A stretch of DNA of 64,000 nt from Paracoccaceae bacterium (GCA_024742695.1 JANSXY010000004.1:124001-188000), one strand, 5' to 3'. Shown: positions 16,522 through 25,165, counted from the stretch's first letter. The notes: generated from the sequence alone by a model not told the origin. Translations and numbers: made by a program.

Positions 16522-17933
16522 GGCAGCATCTCCCTGAGCCGCAACTCGGCGATCCGTTCGACCTGGCGGCAGGCCTCGGCCAGTTCCGTGGCGCTGTCCT
16601 GTTCCAGCCGGCGTTCGAAGGCGGCGAGGATCTGCGCCTTGGTATGGTCGCGCACGGCGATGATGAACGGAAAGCCGTGGCGCGCCACGTAGGCCGCGTT
16701 CAGCGCCTCGAAGCGGGCGCGTTCGGCGTCGGTCAGCGCGTCAAGCCCGGCGGCGGCCTGTTCGGCGGTCGACTCCGCCGTCAGGCGCCGCGCCTGCGCG
16801 AGCTTGCCGGCGAGGTCGGGATGGGCGCGCAACACGCCCAGCCGCTCATCGGTCGTGGCGCTGCGGAAGATCCGGGCGAGCGCGTTGTGCAGCCCCGCCG
16901 CCCGGTCATGCGCCGGGCCGAGTTCGAAATCGAAGGCCCGTTCGGCGATCCAGGGCGAATGTTCGAAGACGCCGCCGAACCGGGCCACGAAACCGGCGCG
17001 ATCCATGCGGCTGGGCCGATCCCGGCGCCGGGGCGGATGCGTGGCGGTCCAGTGCCGGGCGATGTCGATCCGCCGCGCGAACCACACGCCATCCTGCGCC
17101 GCCGCGTGGTCGAGGAAGCGCATCAGCCCCATGATCCGGCCCGGACGGCCGATCAGGCGGCAGTGCAGGCCGATCGACATCATCCCGGGCCGACCCGCCT
17201 GGCCCTCGGCGTAGAGGCAATCGAAGGTGTCGCGGAGGTAGTGGAAGAAATGATCCCCGGTGTTGAAGCCCTGCGGCGTGGCAAACCGCATGTCGTTGGC
17301 GTCGAGCGTGTAGGGGATGATCAGCTGATCCCGGTCGCCGATCTCGGTCCACCAGGGCAGATCGTCGTCATAGCTGTCGGAAATCCACTCGAACCCGCCG
17401 GCTTCGGCCACCAGCCGCACGGTGTTTTCCGAACAGCGCCCGGTGTACCAGCCGGTGGGCCGCGCCCCCGTCACCTCGGCATGCAGGCGGATCGCCTCGG
17501 CGATCGCGGCGCGTTCCTCGGCCTCGGGCATGTCCTTGTGCTCGACCCACTTCAGCCCGTGCGAGGCGATTTCCCACTCGGCCGCCTGCATCGCGCGCAC
17601 CTGTTCGGGGCTGCGCGCCAGCGCCGTGGCGACGCCGTAGACGGTGACGGGAATTCCGCGCTGCGTGAACAGCCTGTGCAGCCGCCAGAACCCGGCGCGC
17701 GCCCCGTAGTCGTAGATCGATTCCATGTTCCAGTGCCGCTGGCCGGGCCAGGGCTGCGCGCCGACGATCTCGGACAGGAACGCCTCGGAGGCGGCATCGC
17801 CATGCAGCAGGCAGTTCTCGCCGCCCTCTTCGTAGTTCAGCACGATCTGCACGGCGATCCGCGCGCCGCCGGGCCAGGCCGCGTCGGGCGGGGTGGGGCC
17901 ATGGCCGATCAGGTCGCGGGGGTAGCGGGTCAT
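16518..17933 (-). CDS. puuE-uraD: Allantoinase PuuE fused to OHCU decarboxylase UraD
   Basis: A 471-aa bifunctional enzyme. Residues 1 to about 300 are the metal-independent, polysaccharide-deacetylase-fold allantoinase (LNYEEGGENCLLHGD, EIASHGLKWVEHKDM, IGLHCRLIGRPGRI). Residues from about 305 are OHCU decarboxylase (FGGVFEHSPWIAERAF, LRAHPDLAGKLAQ, FEALNAAYVARHGFPFIIAV). Together they take OHCU to (S)-allantoin and then to allantoate. Fusion of these two steps is known in proteobacteria. The gene is divergent from uraH, with 148 bases between starts, and heads puuE-uraD, allE, allA. Confidence 0.93.
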   Translation of the reverse strand: MTRYPRDLIGHGPTPPDAAWPGGARIAVQIVLNYEEGGENCLLHGDAASEAFLSEIVGAQPWPGQRHWNMESIYDYGARAGFWRLHRLFTQRGIPVTVYGVATALARSPEQVRAMQAAEWEIASHGLKWVEHKDMPEAEERAAIAEAIRLHAEVTGARPTGWYTGRCSENTVRLVAEAGGFEWISDSYDDDLPWWTEIGDRDQLIIPYTLDANDMRFATPQGFNTGDHFFHYLRDTFDCLYAEGQAGRPGMMSIGLHCRLIGRPGRIMGLMRFLDHAAAQDGVWFARRIDIARHWTATHPPRRRDRPSRMDRAGFVARFGGVFEHSPWIAERAFDFELGPAHDRAAGLHNALARIFRSATTDERLGVLRAHPDLAGKLAQARRLTAESTAEQAAAGLDALTDAERARFEALNAAYVARHGFPFIIAVRDHTKAQILAAFERRLEQDSATELAEACRQVERIAELRLREMLP

Positions 17934-18081
17934 CTGGATCCCTTGCGCGGAGTGACGATGCGAGGATAACGCCCGATCCTCGCGCCGATTGTCAAAAAGC
18001 GCCAGAAGCTGTTTTCGCGATCCGGGCTTGCACGGGCGGGCGGAAGGGTCGAGTCTGGCCGCAGGCGACGGGGAGAGCGAG

Positions 18082-18438
18082 ATGGCCGGTTACCTGACGA
18101 CGCATGTTCTGGATACCGCCCGCGGCTGCCCGGCCGCCGGGCTGAGGATCGCGCTTTACGCGGTCAGCGGCAATTCGCATCGCAAGATCGCCGAGGCCGT
18201 GACCAATGCCGACGGGCGCACCGACGCGCCGATCCTGCCGGAAGGAAAGTTCGCCGCCGGCATCTACGAGCTGGTCTTCTTCGCGGGCGATTACCTGCGC
18301 GCCACCGGGCAGGCCGGGGCCGAACCGCTGTTTCTCGACCAGGTGCCGATCCGCTTCGGCATGGCCGATCCCGCGGCGCATTACCACGTGCCGCTCCTGC
18401 TGTCGCCGTTCGGCTATTCGACCTACCGCGGCAGCTGA
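18082..18438 (+). CDS. uraH: 5-hydroxyisourate hydrolase
   Basis: Transthyretin-like enzyme that opens 5-hydroxyisourate to OHCU. The 118-aa product begins with the family start [13 protein letters not shown], has the active-site segment ending [19 protein letters not shown] and the diagnostic C-terminal YRGS. The ATG at 18082 is preceded by GGGAGAG; a longer frame from 17989 adds non-conserved sequence and no signal peptide. Its 3' end overlaps the convergent LysR gene by 16 bases. Confidence 0.95.
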   Translation: MAGYLTTHVLDTARGCPAAGLRIALYAVSGNSHRKIAEAVTNADGRTDAPILPEGKFAAGIYELVFFAGDYLRATGQAGAEPLFLDQVPIRFGMADPAAHYHVPLLLSPFGYSTYRGS

Positions 18439-19355
18439 AGCGCCCCTGTCGCGCGGGCCAGGTCGGCGCGGATTCGCGGGATCAGGAAATCGCAGAACAC
18501 CCCGATCTTCGGCTCGCGCAGCCGGCGATGCGTGGACAGGCAGGCCAGTTGCACCGGCAGCGGCGGCGTGGCGGTGGCGACCGGCACGAGCCGGCCGTCG
18601 CGCAGATACTCCGCCACTTCGAAGACCGGCTTCAGCACGATGCCGTGTCCGTCCAGCGCCCAGCCGGTCAGCACGTCACCGTCGTCGCTTTCGAACGGGC
18701 CGGAGATCTCGTAGCGCCGCGCGCCGTCCGGGGTGTCCAGCGTCCAGCGGAACTCGCGCGCGCCGGGAAACCGCAGGTTCAGGCAATCGTGCCGGTCGCG
18801 CACCAGCGCCTCGCCATCGGCCGGCATGCCGCGGCGCTCGACATAGGCAGGCGCCGCGCACAGCACCCGCGGGCAGTCCGCGATCGCGCGGATCGCCAGC
18901 GTCGAATCCTCCGGCCGGCCAAGGTGAATGGCGACGTCGAGCCCTTCGGCGGTGACGTCGATCTTCCGGTCCGACAGCCGCAGCCGCAGGTCGATCTCGG
19001 GGTAGGCGGCCTTGAAGTCCGGCACGTGCGGCGCGACGAACCGGCGGCCGACACCCAGCGGCGCGGCGACGAACAGGGTGCCGCGCGGCCCCCGCGTGAC
19101 GCCGGCGACGGCGGCCTCGGCTTCGGCCACCGCGTCCAGCACCTTCTGCGCCCCGGCGTAGAACAGCCGCCCGCTTTCGGTGGGCTTCAGGCTGCGCGTG
19201 GTGCGGTTGAACAGGCGCACATTCAGGTGGCGTTCGAGTTCGGCGATGCGTGCCGAAGCGACGGCGGGCGAGGTGCGTTGGTCGCGCGCGGCCGCGCTCA
19301 TGCTTCCAAGCTCGTAGACGCGCACGAACATGCGTAGGGTGTTGAGGTAGGACAT
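18423..19355 (-). CDS. LysR-family transcriptional regulator
   Basis: A 310-aa regulator with an N-terminal HTH ([20 protein letters not shown]) and a periplasmic-binding-fold effector domain. It starts at 19355; a longer frame to 19541 would enter the puuD gene and is rejected. It is divergent from puuD, with 115 bases between starts, and converges on uraH, so it is placed to control urate catabolism. The ligand is likely urate or a product of it, by context only. The first HTH residues are typical of the family. Confidence 0.88.
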   Translation of the reverse strand: MSYLNTLRMFVRVYELGSMSAAARDQRTSPAVASARIAELERHLNVRLFNRTTRSLKPTESGRLFYAGAQKVLDAVAEAEAAVAGVTRGPRGTLFVAAPLGVGRRFVAPHVPDFKAAYPEIDLRLRLSDRKIDVTAEGLDVAIHLGRPEDSTLAIRAIADCPRVLCAAPAYVERRGMPADGEALVRDRHDCLNLRFPGAREFRWTLDTPDGARRYEISGPFESDDGDVLTGWALDGHGIVLKPVFEVAEYLRDGRLVPVATATPPLPVQLACLSTHRRLREPKIGVFCDFLIPRIRADLARATGALQLPR

Positions 19356-19400
19356 CGCGAACCGGTCCGCCGATTTTGCGGGGTTGTTTGAAAGTGCTGA

Positions 19401-19418
19401 GATATTGGCAGGGTTATC
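19401..19418. promoter_or_regulatory. Candidate LysR-type binding site
   Basis: GATA-N10-TATC (19401-19418) is a short dyad between the LysR gene and puuD and includes a T-N11-A-like arrangement typical of LysR sites. It lies 53 bases before the puuD start and 46 bases from the LysR start. Evidence is weak because short dyads occur by chance. Confidence 0.3.
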
Positions 19419-19470
19419 ATGAAGGCGGGCGCCGGTATAGCGTTGCGCCGGCAAGCGGCGAGGGTGCGAG

Positions 19471-20721
19471 ATGATCGACTGGATAATGTTGGGAGACTGG
19501 GCGGAGTTCGCGGTGCGATGGCTGCACGTGATCACCGCCATCGCCTGGATCGGCTCGTCGTTCTACTTCATCGCGCTCGACCTCGGGCTGCTGCCCTCGA
19601 CCGACCGCCGCCAGGGCGTTCATGGCGAGGCCTGGCAGGTGCATGGCGGCGGGTTCTACCACATCCGGAAATACCTGGTCGCGCCCGACCGCATGCCCGA
19701 CGACCTGACCTGGTTCAAATGGGAAAGCTACGCCACCTGGCTGTCGGGCTTCGCGATGCTGGTGCTGGTCTACTATGTCGGGGCGGAGTTCTACCTCGTC
19801 GATCCCGAGGTGATGGAAATCCCGGCCTGGGCCGCGATCGCGATCTCGCTGGCCTCGCTCGGCCTCGGCTGGCTCGCCTATGACGCGATCTGCAAGTCGC
19901 GCTTCGGCGACGACAATTCCCGCTTGATGATCGGGCTCTACCTGATCCTCGTGGTGCTGGCCTGGGGCTACACGCAGGTGTTCTCGGGCCGCGCGGCGCT
20001 TCTGCATCTGGGCGCGCTGACCGCCACGATCATGTCGGCGAACGTGTTCCTGGTCATCATTCCGAACCAGAAGATCGTGGTCGCGGACCTGATCGCGGGC
20101 CGCCAGCCCGATCCGAAATACGGCAAGATCGCCAAACAGCGGTCGACGCACAACAACTACCTGACCCTGCCGGTGATCTTCCTGATGCTGTCGAACCACT
20201 ACCCGCTGGCCTACGCGACGGAGTGGAACTGGGTGATCGCCAGCCTGGTGTTCCTGATGGGCGTGACGATCCGGCACTATTTCAACACCATGCACGCCCG
20301 CAGGGGCCGGCCGAACTGGACCTGGGCGGCCACCGCGGCGCTCTTTGCCGCGATCGTCTGGCTCTCGCAGGCGCCGGGCGCACGGCCCTGGCTCGACGCG
20401 GCCGGGGCGGAGGAGGCGGGGCTGACCGGCGCCGCCGCGCGCTACGCCGCCGCGCCGGGGTTCGAGGAGGTCGCCGACATCGTGCTTGGCCGCTGCTCGA
20501 TGTGCCATGCCGCCGAACCCGGCTGGCCCGGCCTCGGCCATCCGCCCAAGGGCGTGGTGCTGGAAACCCCCGCCCAGGTCGCGGCCGAGGCGCGGCGGAT
20601 CTATCTGCAATCCGGTCTCAGCCGGGCGATGCCGCCGGCCAACCTCAGCTACATGGAACCGGCCGAACGCGCCGCCATCGTCGCCTGGGTCCGCGCCGCC
20701 GAGGGCCGCGCCGGGGGCTGA
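19471..20721 (+). CDS. puuD: Membrane urate hydroxylase with cytochrome c domain
   Basis: Converts urate to 5-hydroxyisourate in the inner membrane, passing electrons to a C-terminal haem instead of making peroxide. The 416-aa product has an N-terminal multi-helix domain of the PuuD/urate-oxidase-N type (WLHVITAIAWIGSSFYFIALD, and further helices at about 88-108, 118-138, 150-170, 178-200, 232-255) and a periplasmic cytochrome c domain with Cys342-Ser-Met-Cys345-His346 and a MPPANLSYM methionine ligand. It starts the urate route whose later enzymes surround it. Downstream, hairpins separate it from galM. Confidence 0.93.
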   Translation: MIDWIMLGDWAEFAVRWLHVITAIAWIGSSFYFIALDLGLLPSTDRRQGVHGEAWQVHGGGFYHIRKYLVAPDRMPDDLTWFKWESYATWLSGFAMLVLVYYVGAEFYLVDPEVMEIPAWAAIAISLASLGLGWLAYDAICKSRFGDDNSRLMIGLYLILVVLAWGYTQVFSGRAALLHLGALTATIMSANVFLVIIPNQKIVVADLIAGRQPDPKYGKIAKQRSTHNNYLTLPVIFLMLSNHYPLAYATEWNWVIASLVFLMGVTIRHYFNTMHARRGRPNWTWAATAALFAAIVWLSQAPGARPWLDAAGAEEAGLTGAAARYAAAPGFEEVADIVLGRCSMCHAAEPGWPGLGHPPKGVVLETPAQVAAEARRIYLQSGLSRAMPPANLSYMEPAERAAIVAWVRAAEGRAGG

Positions 20722-20733
20722 GAACCCGCGCGC

Positions 20734-20847
20734 CCTGCCTATCGGGCAGGTTCCCCGCCCCCTCGGGGGCGGGGGAAGGGGGTGGGGGGAGGATCGAGCC
20801 CGCGGAAAACCGCGGGCTCTCCTTGGGCGCGGCCAACGGGCCGCGCC
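20734..20847. terminator. Array of hairpins between convergent puuD and galM
   Basis: Four stem-loops occur in the 184-base gap: CCTGCC-TATCG-GGCAGG near 20734; a C-rich/G-rich stem around CCCCGCCCCC near 20752-20776; GAGCCCGCGG-AAAA-CCGCGGGCTC (20796-20819), followed by TCCTT; and GGCGCGGCC-AACG-GGCCGCGCC (20826-20847). The third is the best terminator candidate. No gene is visible in the gap. Confidence 0.5.
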
Positions 20848-20905
20848 GCGCGGGCCCGCCCGGCCCGCGCGCACGCCGAAGGCGAACCCGGCCCGTGGCG
20901 GCGGG

Positions 20906-21907
20906 TCACCCGATCCTGGCGAAGCTCATCCGGCTGTGTTGCACCCGCGTCTCGTCCGGCCCGAGGTCGATCGGCGGAAAGCCCGGATGGTGGCAGGCGT
21001 CGGGCCACAGTTGCGGTTCCAGCGCGATCCCGGCGCGGGGCCCGTAGGGCTGGCCGGACAGGCCGATCATCGGCGCGGTGTCCATCCGCGGCGCGTCATG
21101 CACCTGCAGCCCCGGTTCGGTGGTCGCCAGCGCAAGCGTCACGCCTTTCGCGCCTTCCAGTCGCGCCACCTCGGTCAGGGGTCGCGGCGCATCGGCCAGG
21201 CAGAGGTTGAGATCGAGGTCGCGCGCGGTGTCGAGGCCCTGGCCCGCGCGGAAATCGAACCGGCTGCCCGCCACCCTCGGCAAGGCGCCGGTCGGGATCA
21301 GCGCGGCGTCCGTCTCGGTGTAGCGCTCCGCCGCGACGGTCAGCCGGTGGCCAGAGATGTCGGGCGCGCCGTCGAGGTTCCAGTAGGGATGCGGGGCGAG
21401 GTTGACCAGCGTCGCCCGGTCGGTGGTGGCCGACAGCCGCAGATCGAGCGTCGCGGGCGCGGACAGGCTGTAGTCGGCCACCAGCCGGCGATTGCCGGGG
21501 AACCCCTCGTCGCCGTCGGGCAGGTCGAGGGTGAAGACCGCGCGCGTGGCGGTGGCCTCGGCCAGTGCCCAGTTGCGCCGGTGACAGCCCCGCGGCCCGC
21601 CATGCAGGGTGGTGCGGCCCGCCTCGTTGGCGACCAGGCGGTGCCTGCGCCCGGCGATCACGGCTTCGGCCCCGGCGATCCGGTTCGCCACCGGCCCGAC
21701 GACCGGTCCGAAATTCGCCATCGAACCGAGATACCCGTCCAGCGTGGGAGAGCCGAGCACCAGCGGCCACGGCGTCCCCGCGAGCCGGACATCGTGCAGC
21801 CGCGCCCCCCAGGTCAGAAGCCGTACCGACAGCGCGCCGGCGGCGAGGGTGACAAGCTGCACCGTCTCGCCCTCCGGCGTGTTTCCGAAACCGCGCAGGT
21901 CCGCCAT
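20906..21907 (-). CDS. galM: Aldose 1-epimerase
   Basis: Mutarotase interconverting alpha and beta anomers of aldoses. The 333-aa product has the beta-sandwich family features: GSPTLDGYLGSMANFGPVVG, the conserved NGI-type GPVANRI, the catalytic histidine region LAPHPYWNLDG and the acidic residue in GIALEPQLWPDACHHPGF. It is next to znuA on the same strand (57-base gap) but shows no link to zinc uptake. Its 3' end faces puuD across the hairpin array. Confidence 0.92.
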   Translation of the reverse strand: MADLRGFGNTPEGETVQLVTLAAGALSVRLLTWGARLHDVRLAGTPWPLVLGSPTLDGYLGSMANFGPVVGPVANRIAGAEAVIAGRRHRLVANEAGRTTLHGGPRGCHRRNWALAEATATRAVFTLDLPDGDEGFPGNRRLVADYSLSAPATLDLRLSATTDRATLVNLAPHPYWNLDGAPDISGHRLTVAAERYTETDAALIPTGALPRVAGSRFDFRAGQGLDTARDLDLNLCLADAPRPLTEVARLEGAKGVTLALATTEPGLQVHDAPRMDTAPMIGLSGQPYGPRAGIALEPQLWPDACHHPGFPPIDLGPDETRVQHSRMSFARIG

Positions 21908-21964
21908 TCGCCACCCCCGATCCGCACCGATGATGCGCCGGGCGGGGTGGTGGCGTCCAGCCCG

Positions 21965-23020
21965 TCAGCCGGCGTCGAGGCAGTCGATCAGCGTGTCGGC
22001 CATCCCGGTCAGCAGCGCGGCGTAAAGCCCCGGTCCGGGCGGCAGGGTGCTGCCCGCCGGATCGAGCGTGCCGCCGATCCGGACATCGGTGCCCTCCGCC
22101 ACGGTGAGAACCAGGGCCGGATCGTGCTGGGCTTCCGGGAAGGCACAGACCACGCCGCCCTCGGCAAGCTCGGCGCGCAGTTCGGCCAGCCGGGCGGCGC
22201 CGGGCGCCGCGGCGTCGCCCAGCGCGATGCTGCCGGCCACCGTGAGACCGTAGTGCCCGGCGAAATAGCCGTAGGCGTCGTGGAACACGGTAAAGGGCCT
22301 GTCGGCCACCGTCTTGAGCCTGGCGGCCAGCGCGGTGTCCAGCGCCGCGATCCCGGCGTCCGCGGCCGCGGCATTGGCGGCGTAGGCGGCGGCGTTGGCC
22401 GGATCGGCGGCGGAGAGCTCGGCGGCGATCACCGCCAGCCAGGTCCGGGCGTTCGCGGGGTCGAGCCAGGCATGCGGATCGAGGCCGCTATGGTCGTGGC
22501 CGTCATGTCCATCCGCCTCGGCATGGTCGTGGTCATGGTCATGGTCGTGGGCATCTTCGCCGGCATGGTCGTGCCCGTCATCGTCGTGCCCGTGGTCGTC
22601 ATGCCCGTGGTCGTCATGCCCGTGGTCGCCGTGCCCGTCGTCGTCATGCCCATGCGCGTCGTGATCATGCGCGCCGGTCTCGCCGAATTCGCGGCGGAAG
22701 GTGCCGTCGGCCCCGATCAGGTCCACCGCCTTCGCGGACCCGCCGATCCCGTCGAGCGTCCGGTCGAGCCAGGGGGTCAGGTCCGGCCCGATCCAGAACA
22801 CGAGGTCCGCCTGCGCCACCGCGCGGGCCTGGCTGGGCCGCAGCTGGTAGGTGTGGGCGTTGCCGCCGGTCTCCAGCAGAAGCTCCGCCTCGCCCAGATC
22901 GCCGAGAACCTGCAGCACGAGCGAATGGACCGGGGGAATGTCGGTCACGACCCGCGGCACCTCGGCCGCGGCGGCGACGGGGGCGAGAAACGCAAGGCTC
23001 AGCGTCGTTGGGCGGATCAT
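21965..23020 (-). CDS. znuA: Zinc ABC transporter, substrate-binding protein
   Basis: Periplasmic zinc receptor of the ZnuABC importer. The 351-aa precursor has a signal peptide ending near VAAAAEV and the cluster A-1 features VVTDIPPVHSLVLQVLG, DLVFWIGPDLTPWLD, HAWLDPANARTW and FHDAYGYFAGHYGL. A histidine/aspartate-rich charged loop spans about residues 113-180, a typical low-affinity zinc store in this family. It is divergent from zur with two Zur-box-like dyads in the shared promoter, so it should be repressed when zinc is plentiful. Confidence 0.96.
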   Translation of the reverse strand: MIRPTTLSLAFLAPVAAAAEVPRVVTDIPPVHSLVLQVLGDLGEAELLLETGGNAHTYQLRPSQARAVAQADLVFWIGPDLTPWLDRTLDGIGGSAKAVDLIGADGTFRREFGETGAHDHDAHGHDDDGHGDHGHDDHGHDDHGHDDDGHDHAGEDAHDHDHDHDHAEADGHDGHDHSGLDPHAWLDPANARTWLAVIAAELSAADPANAAAYAANAAAADAGIAALDTALAARLKTVADRPFTVFHDAYGYFAGHYGLTVAGSIALGDAAAPGAARLAELRAELAEGGVVCAFPEAQHDPALVLTVAEGTDVRIGGTLDPAGSTLPPGPGLYAALLTGMADTLIDCLDAG

Positions 23021-23062
23021 TCGATACTCCTGTCAACTTGTGCCGGTTGCGGGCCTCATCTA

Positions 23063-23077
23063 TGTTATGACATAACG
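23063..23077. promoter_or_regulatory. Zur box between znuA and zur
   Basis: GTTATG-A-CATAAC (23064-23076) is a perfect dyad matching the TGTTATA/TATAACA-type Zur operator. It lies 43 bases from the znuA start and 34 from the zur start, so one dimer could control both directions. Confidence 0.8.
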
Positions 23078-23089
23078 TGTCAAGCCAAA

Positions 23090-23106
23090 ATGTGATAAGG
23101 TAACAT
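23090..23106. promoter_or_regulatory. Second, weaker Zur-box-like dyad
   Basis: ATGTGATAAGGTAACAT has ATGT and ACAT ends and imperfect inner arms. It ends 4 bases before the zur start and follows the stronger box by 12 bases. This is compatible with a second Zur dimer that would also block ribosome access. Confidence 0.5.
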
Positions 23107-23110
23107 CCGC

Positions 23111-23605
23111 GTGCCCGATCCCGATGCCGCGACGGCGCTTGCCTTCGCCGACCACGATCATCGCCGCTGCGCCGCCGCCGCGCTGGCCGAGGCGGATCGC
23201 CTCGCCGCCGAACGTGGCCTGCGGCTGACCCCGGTGCGGCGCCGGGCGTTGGAGATATTGCTGGAGGCGCATCGCGCGATGGGCGCCTACGAGGTGCTCG
23301 ACCGGCTGGCCGAAGCCGGGTTCGGCCGCCAGCCGCCGGTCGCCTACCGGGCGCTCGATTTCCTCGTGGAGCAGGGTTTCGCGCATCGGATCCGCCGGCT
23401 CAACGCCTTCGCCGCCTGCCTGCACCCGGCCGAGAATCACAGCCCCGCGTTCTTCATCTGCCGCGCCTGCGACCATGTCGCCGAGGCGCCGGGCGCGGCG
23501 GTGCGCGGCGCCTTGGAAGGCGTGGCCGGCAGCCTCGGCTTCGTCGTCGAACGTGCGACGGTGGAGGCCGTGGGCCTGTGCCCCGCCTGCCGGGCGGGCG
23601 CGTGA
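23111..23605 (+). CDS. zur: Zinc uptake regulator (Fur family)
   Basis: Zinc-sensing repressor of the znu genes. The 164-aa product has a Fur-type winged helix (LRLTPVRRRALEILLEAHRA, GAYEVLDRLAEAGFGRQPPVAYRAL), structural zinc cysteines in FICRACDHVAE and LCPACRAGA, and a histidine in AENHSPAFFICR. It uses GTG at 23111, as no suitable ATG occurs. The stop overlaps the znuC ATG (TGATG), so it is co-translated with znuC and znuB. The order znuA, then divergent zur-znuC-znuB, is common in this group. Confidence 0.94.
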   Translation: MPDPDAATALAFADHDHRRCAAAALAEADRLAAERGLRLTPVRRRALEILLEAHRAMGAYEVLDRLAEAGFGRQPPVAYRALDFLVEQGFAHRIRRLNAFAACLHPAENHSPAFFICRACDHVAEAPGAAVRGALEGVAGSLGFVVERATVEAVGLCPACRAGA

Positions 23606-24387
23606 TGCCCGCTCTGATCGAGGCGCGGGGGCTGACGGTGCGGTTCGGCGGGGCCACGGTGCTCGACCGGGTCGACATCGCCGTGATGCCCGGCGAGATC
23701 GTCACCATCGTCGGCCCGAACGGTTCGGGAAAGTCCACGCTGGTCCGGGGGCTGATCGGGTTGCAGCCGCTGGCCGCCGGCGGGGTGACGCGTAAGCCCG
23801 GGCTGAGGATCGGCTACGTGCCGCAACGGCTTCATATCGACGCCGGGCTGCCGCTGACGGTGCGCCGCTTCCTGTCGCTGCCCGCACGGGTGACCGACGG
23901 CGCGGCGGCCGAGGCGCTGGCGCGCTGCGGCGTGCCGGGGCTGGAGGCGCGGCAGATGGCGGGCCTGTCGGGCGGGCAGTTCCAGCGTGTGCTGCTGGCG
24001 CGCGCGCTTCTGGCGCGGCCCGAGATCCTGATCCTCGACGAGCCCACCCAGGGGCTCGACCAGCCCGGCACCGCCGCCTTCTACCGGCTGATCGAGGAGG
24101 TCCGCGCCACCACCGGCGCGGCGGTGCTGATGGTCAGCCACGACCTGCACGTGGTGATGTCGGCCTCCGACCGGGTGATCTGCCTGAACGGCCACGTGTG
24201 TTGCGAGGGTGCGCCCAGCGTCGTCTCCGCCGCGCCGGAATACCGGGCGCTGTTCGGGCTGGGCACGCGCGGGGCCTTCGCGCTCTACCGCCACGAACAC
24301 GACCACGAACACGATCATGACCACGGCCATGGCCACGATCACGCCCATCCCCATCACCTGGCCGCGGAGGGCGAGGATGCTCGATGA
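23605..24387 (+). CDS. znuC: Zinc ABC transporter, ATPase subunit with histidine-rich tail
   Basis: Energises ZnuB. The 260-aa product carries Walker A GPNGSGKST, the Q-loop YVPQRL, signature LSGGQFQRVLLARALL, Walker B ILILDEPT and the H-loop VSHDLH. Its unusual feature is the final 31 or so residues, a run alternating His, Glu and Asp and ending HHLAAEGEDAR, which resembles the histidine loop of ZnuA but on the cytoplasmic side. This tail may buffer zinc or bind it to regulate the ATPase. The 3' end overlaps znuB by 11 bases. Confidence 0.95.
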   Translation: MPALIEARGLTVRFGGATVLDRVDIAVMPGEIVTIVGPNGSGKSTLVRGLIGLQPLAAGGVTRKPGLRIGYVPQRLHIDAGLPLTVRRFLSLPARVTDGAAAEALARCGVPGLEARQMAGLSGGQFQRVLLARALLARPEILILDEPTQGLDQPGTAAFYRLIEEVRATTGAAVLMVSHDLHVVMSASDRVICLNGHVCCEGAPSVVSAAPEYRALFGLGTRGAFALYRHEHDHEHDHDHGHGHDHAHPHHLAAEGEDAR

Positions 24388-25165
24388 TTTCCTCGCCCGC
24401 GCGGCGCTGGCGGGCATCGGCCTGTCGCTGGCGACCGGGCCGCTGGGCTGTTTCGTGGTCTGGCGGCGGATGGCCTATTTCGGCGACGCGACGGCCCATG
24501 CCGCGATCCTCGGCGTGGCGCTGGCCTTCGGCTTCGGCATCTCGATCTATGCCGGGACGCTGGCGATGGCGCTGGTCATGGCGGTGCTGGTGACGCGGCT
24601 GGCCGCGCGCGGGCACGCGATGGATACCGCGCTGGGGGTGCTGGCGCATTCCGCGCTGGCCTTCGGCCTTGTCGCCGCGGCGTTGCAGCCGGGCCTGCGG
24701 GTGGACCTGTCGGCCTACCTGTTCGGCGACATCCTGGCGGTCAGCCGTGCCGATCTGGCCGTGGTCTGGGGCGGGGCGCTGGCGGTCGCCGGGCTGATCG
24801 TCTGGCGTTGGCAGGCGCTTCTGACCGCGACCCTGAACGAGGAACTGGCCATGGCCGCGGGGCTTGATCCGCGCCGCGAACAGGCGGTGCTCACGCTGGC
24901 GCTGGCCGTCGTCGTCGCGGTGTCGATCAAGATCGTCGGCGCGCTGCTGATCGCCTCGCTGCTGATCATCCCGGCCGCAGCCGCGCGGGCCGGCGCGCGC
25001 ACGCCCGAGGCGATGGCGGTGGTGGCGGCGGCGCTGGGCATCCTGTCGGCGCTGGGCGGGCTGGGCCTGTCGCTGGGGTTCGACACGCCGGCCGGCGCGT
25101 CGATCATCGCGGTCGCGGCCGTGGTGTTCGCGCTGTCGCTGGCCGTCGGGCGGCGCGGGGCCTAA
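24377..25165 (+). CDS. znuB: Zinc ABC transporter, permease subunit
   Basis: Inner-membrane channel of the ZnuABC importer. The 262-aa product shows the ABC-3 family pattern: about eight hydrophobic helices, GDATAHAAILGVALAFGFG, the AYLFGDILAVSRADL loop and a final helical bundle (VGALLIASLLIIPAAAARAGAR). I start at ATG 24377, inside the end of znuC, which excludes a non-hydrophobic extension from 24209. Its stop overlaps the ugd stop on the opposite strand (25162-25165). Confidence 0.94.
   Translation: MLDDFLARAALAGIGLSLATGPLGCFVVWRRMAYFGDATAHAAILGVALAFGFGISIYAGTLAMALVMAVLVTRLAARGHAMDTALGVLAHSALAFGLVAAALQPGLRVDLSAYLFGDILAVSRADLAVVWGGALAVAGLIVWRWQALLTATLNEELAMAAGLDPRREQAVLTLALAVVVAVSIKIVGALLIASLLIIPAAAARAGARTPEAMAVVAAALGILSALGGLGLSLGFDTPAGASIIAVAAVVFALSLAVGRRGA

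Noticed and set aside
22478-22680. Tandem-repeat-like GTCGTG/CATGGTC pattern
   Set aside because: It encodes the His/Asp-rich loop of ZnuA in frame, so it is explained by codon repetition and not by a separate repeat element.
20486-23095. An 869-residue plus-strand frame
   Set aside because: It overlaps puuD, galM and znuA, all of which have diagnostic motifs. Its hydrophobic Val/Met-rich stretch near 22500-22660 is the antisense of the ZnuA histidine loop.
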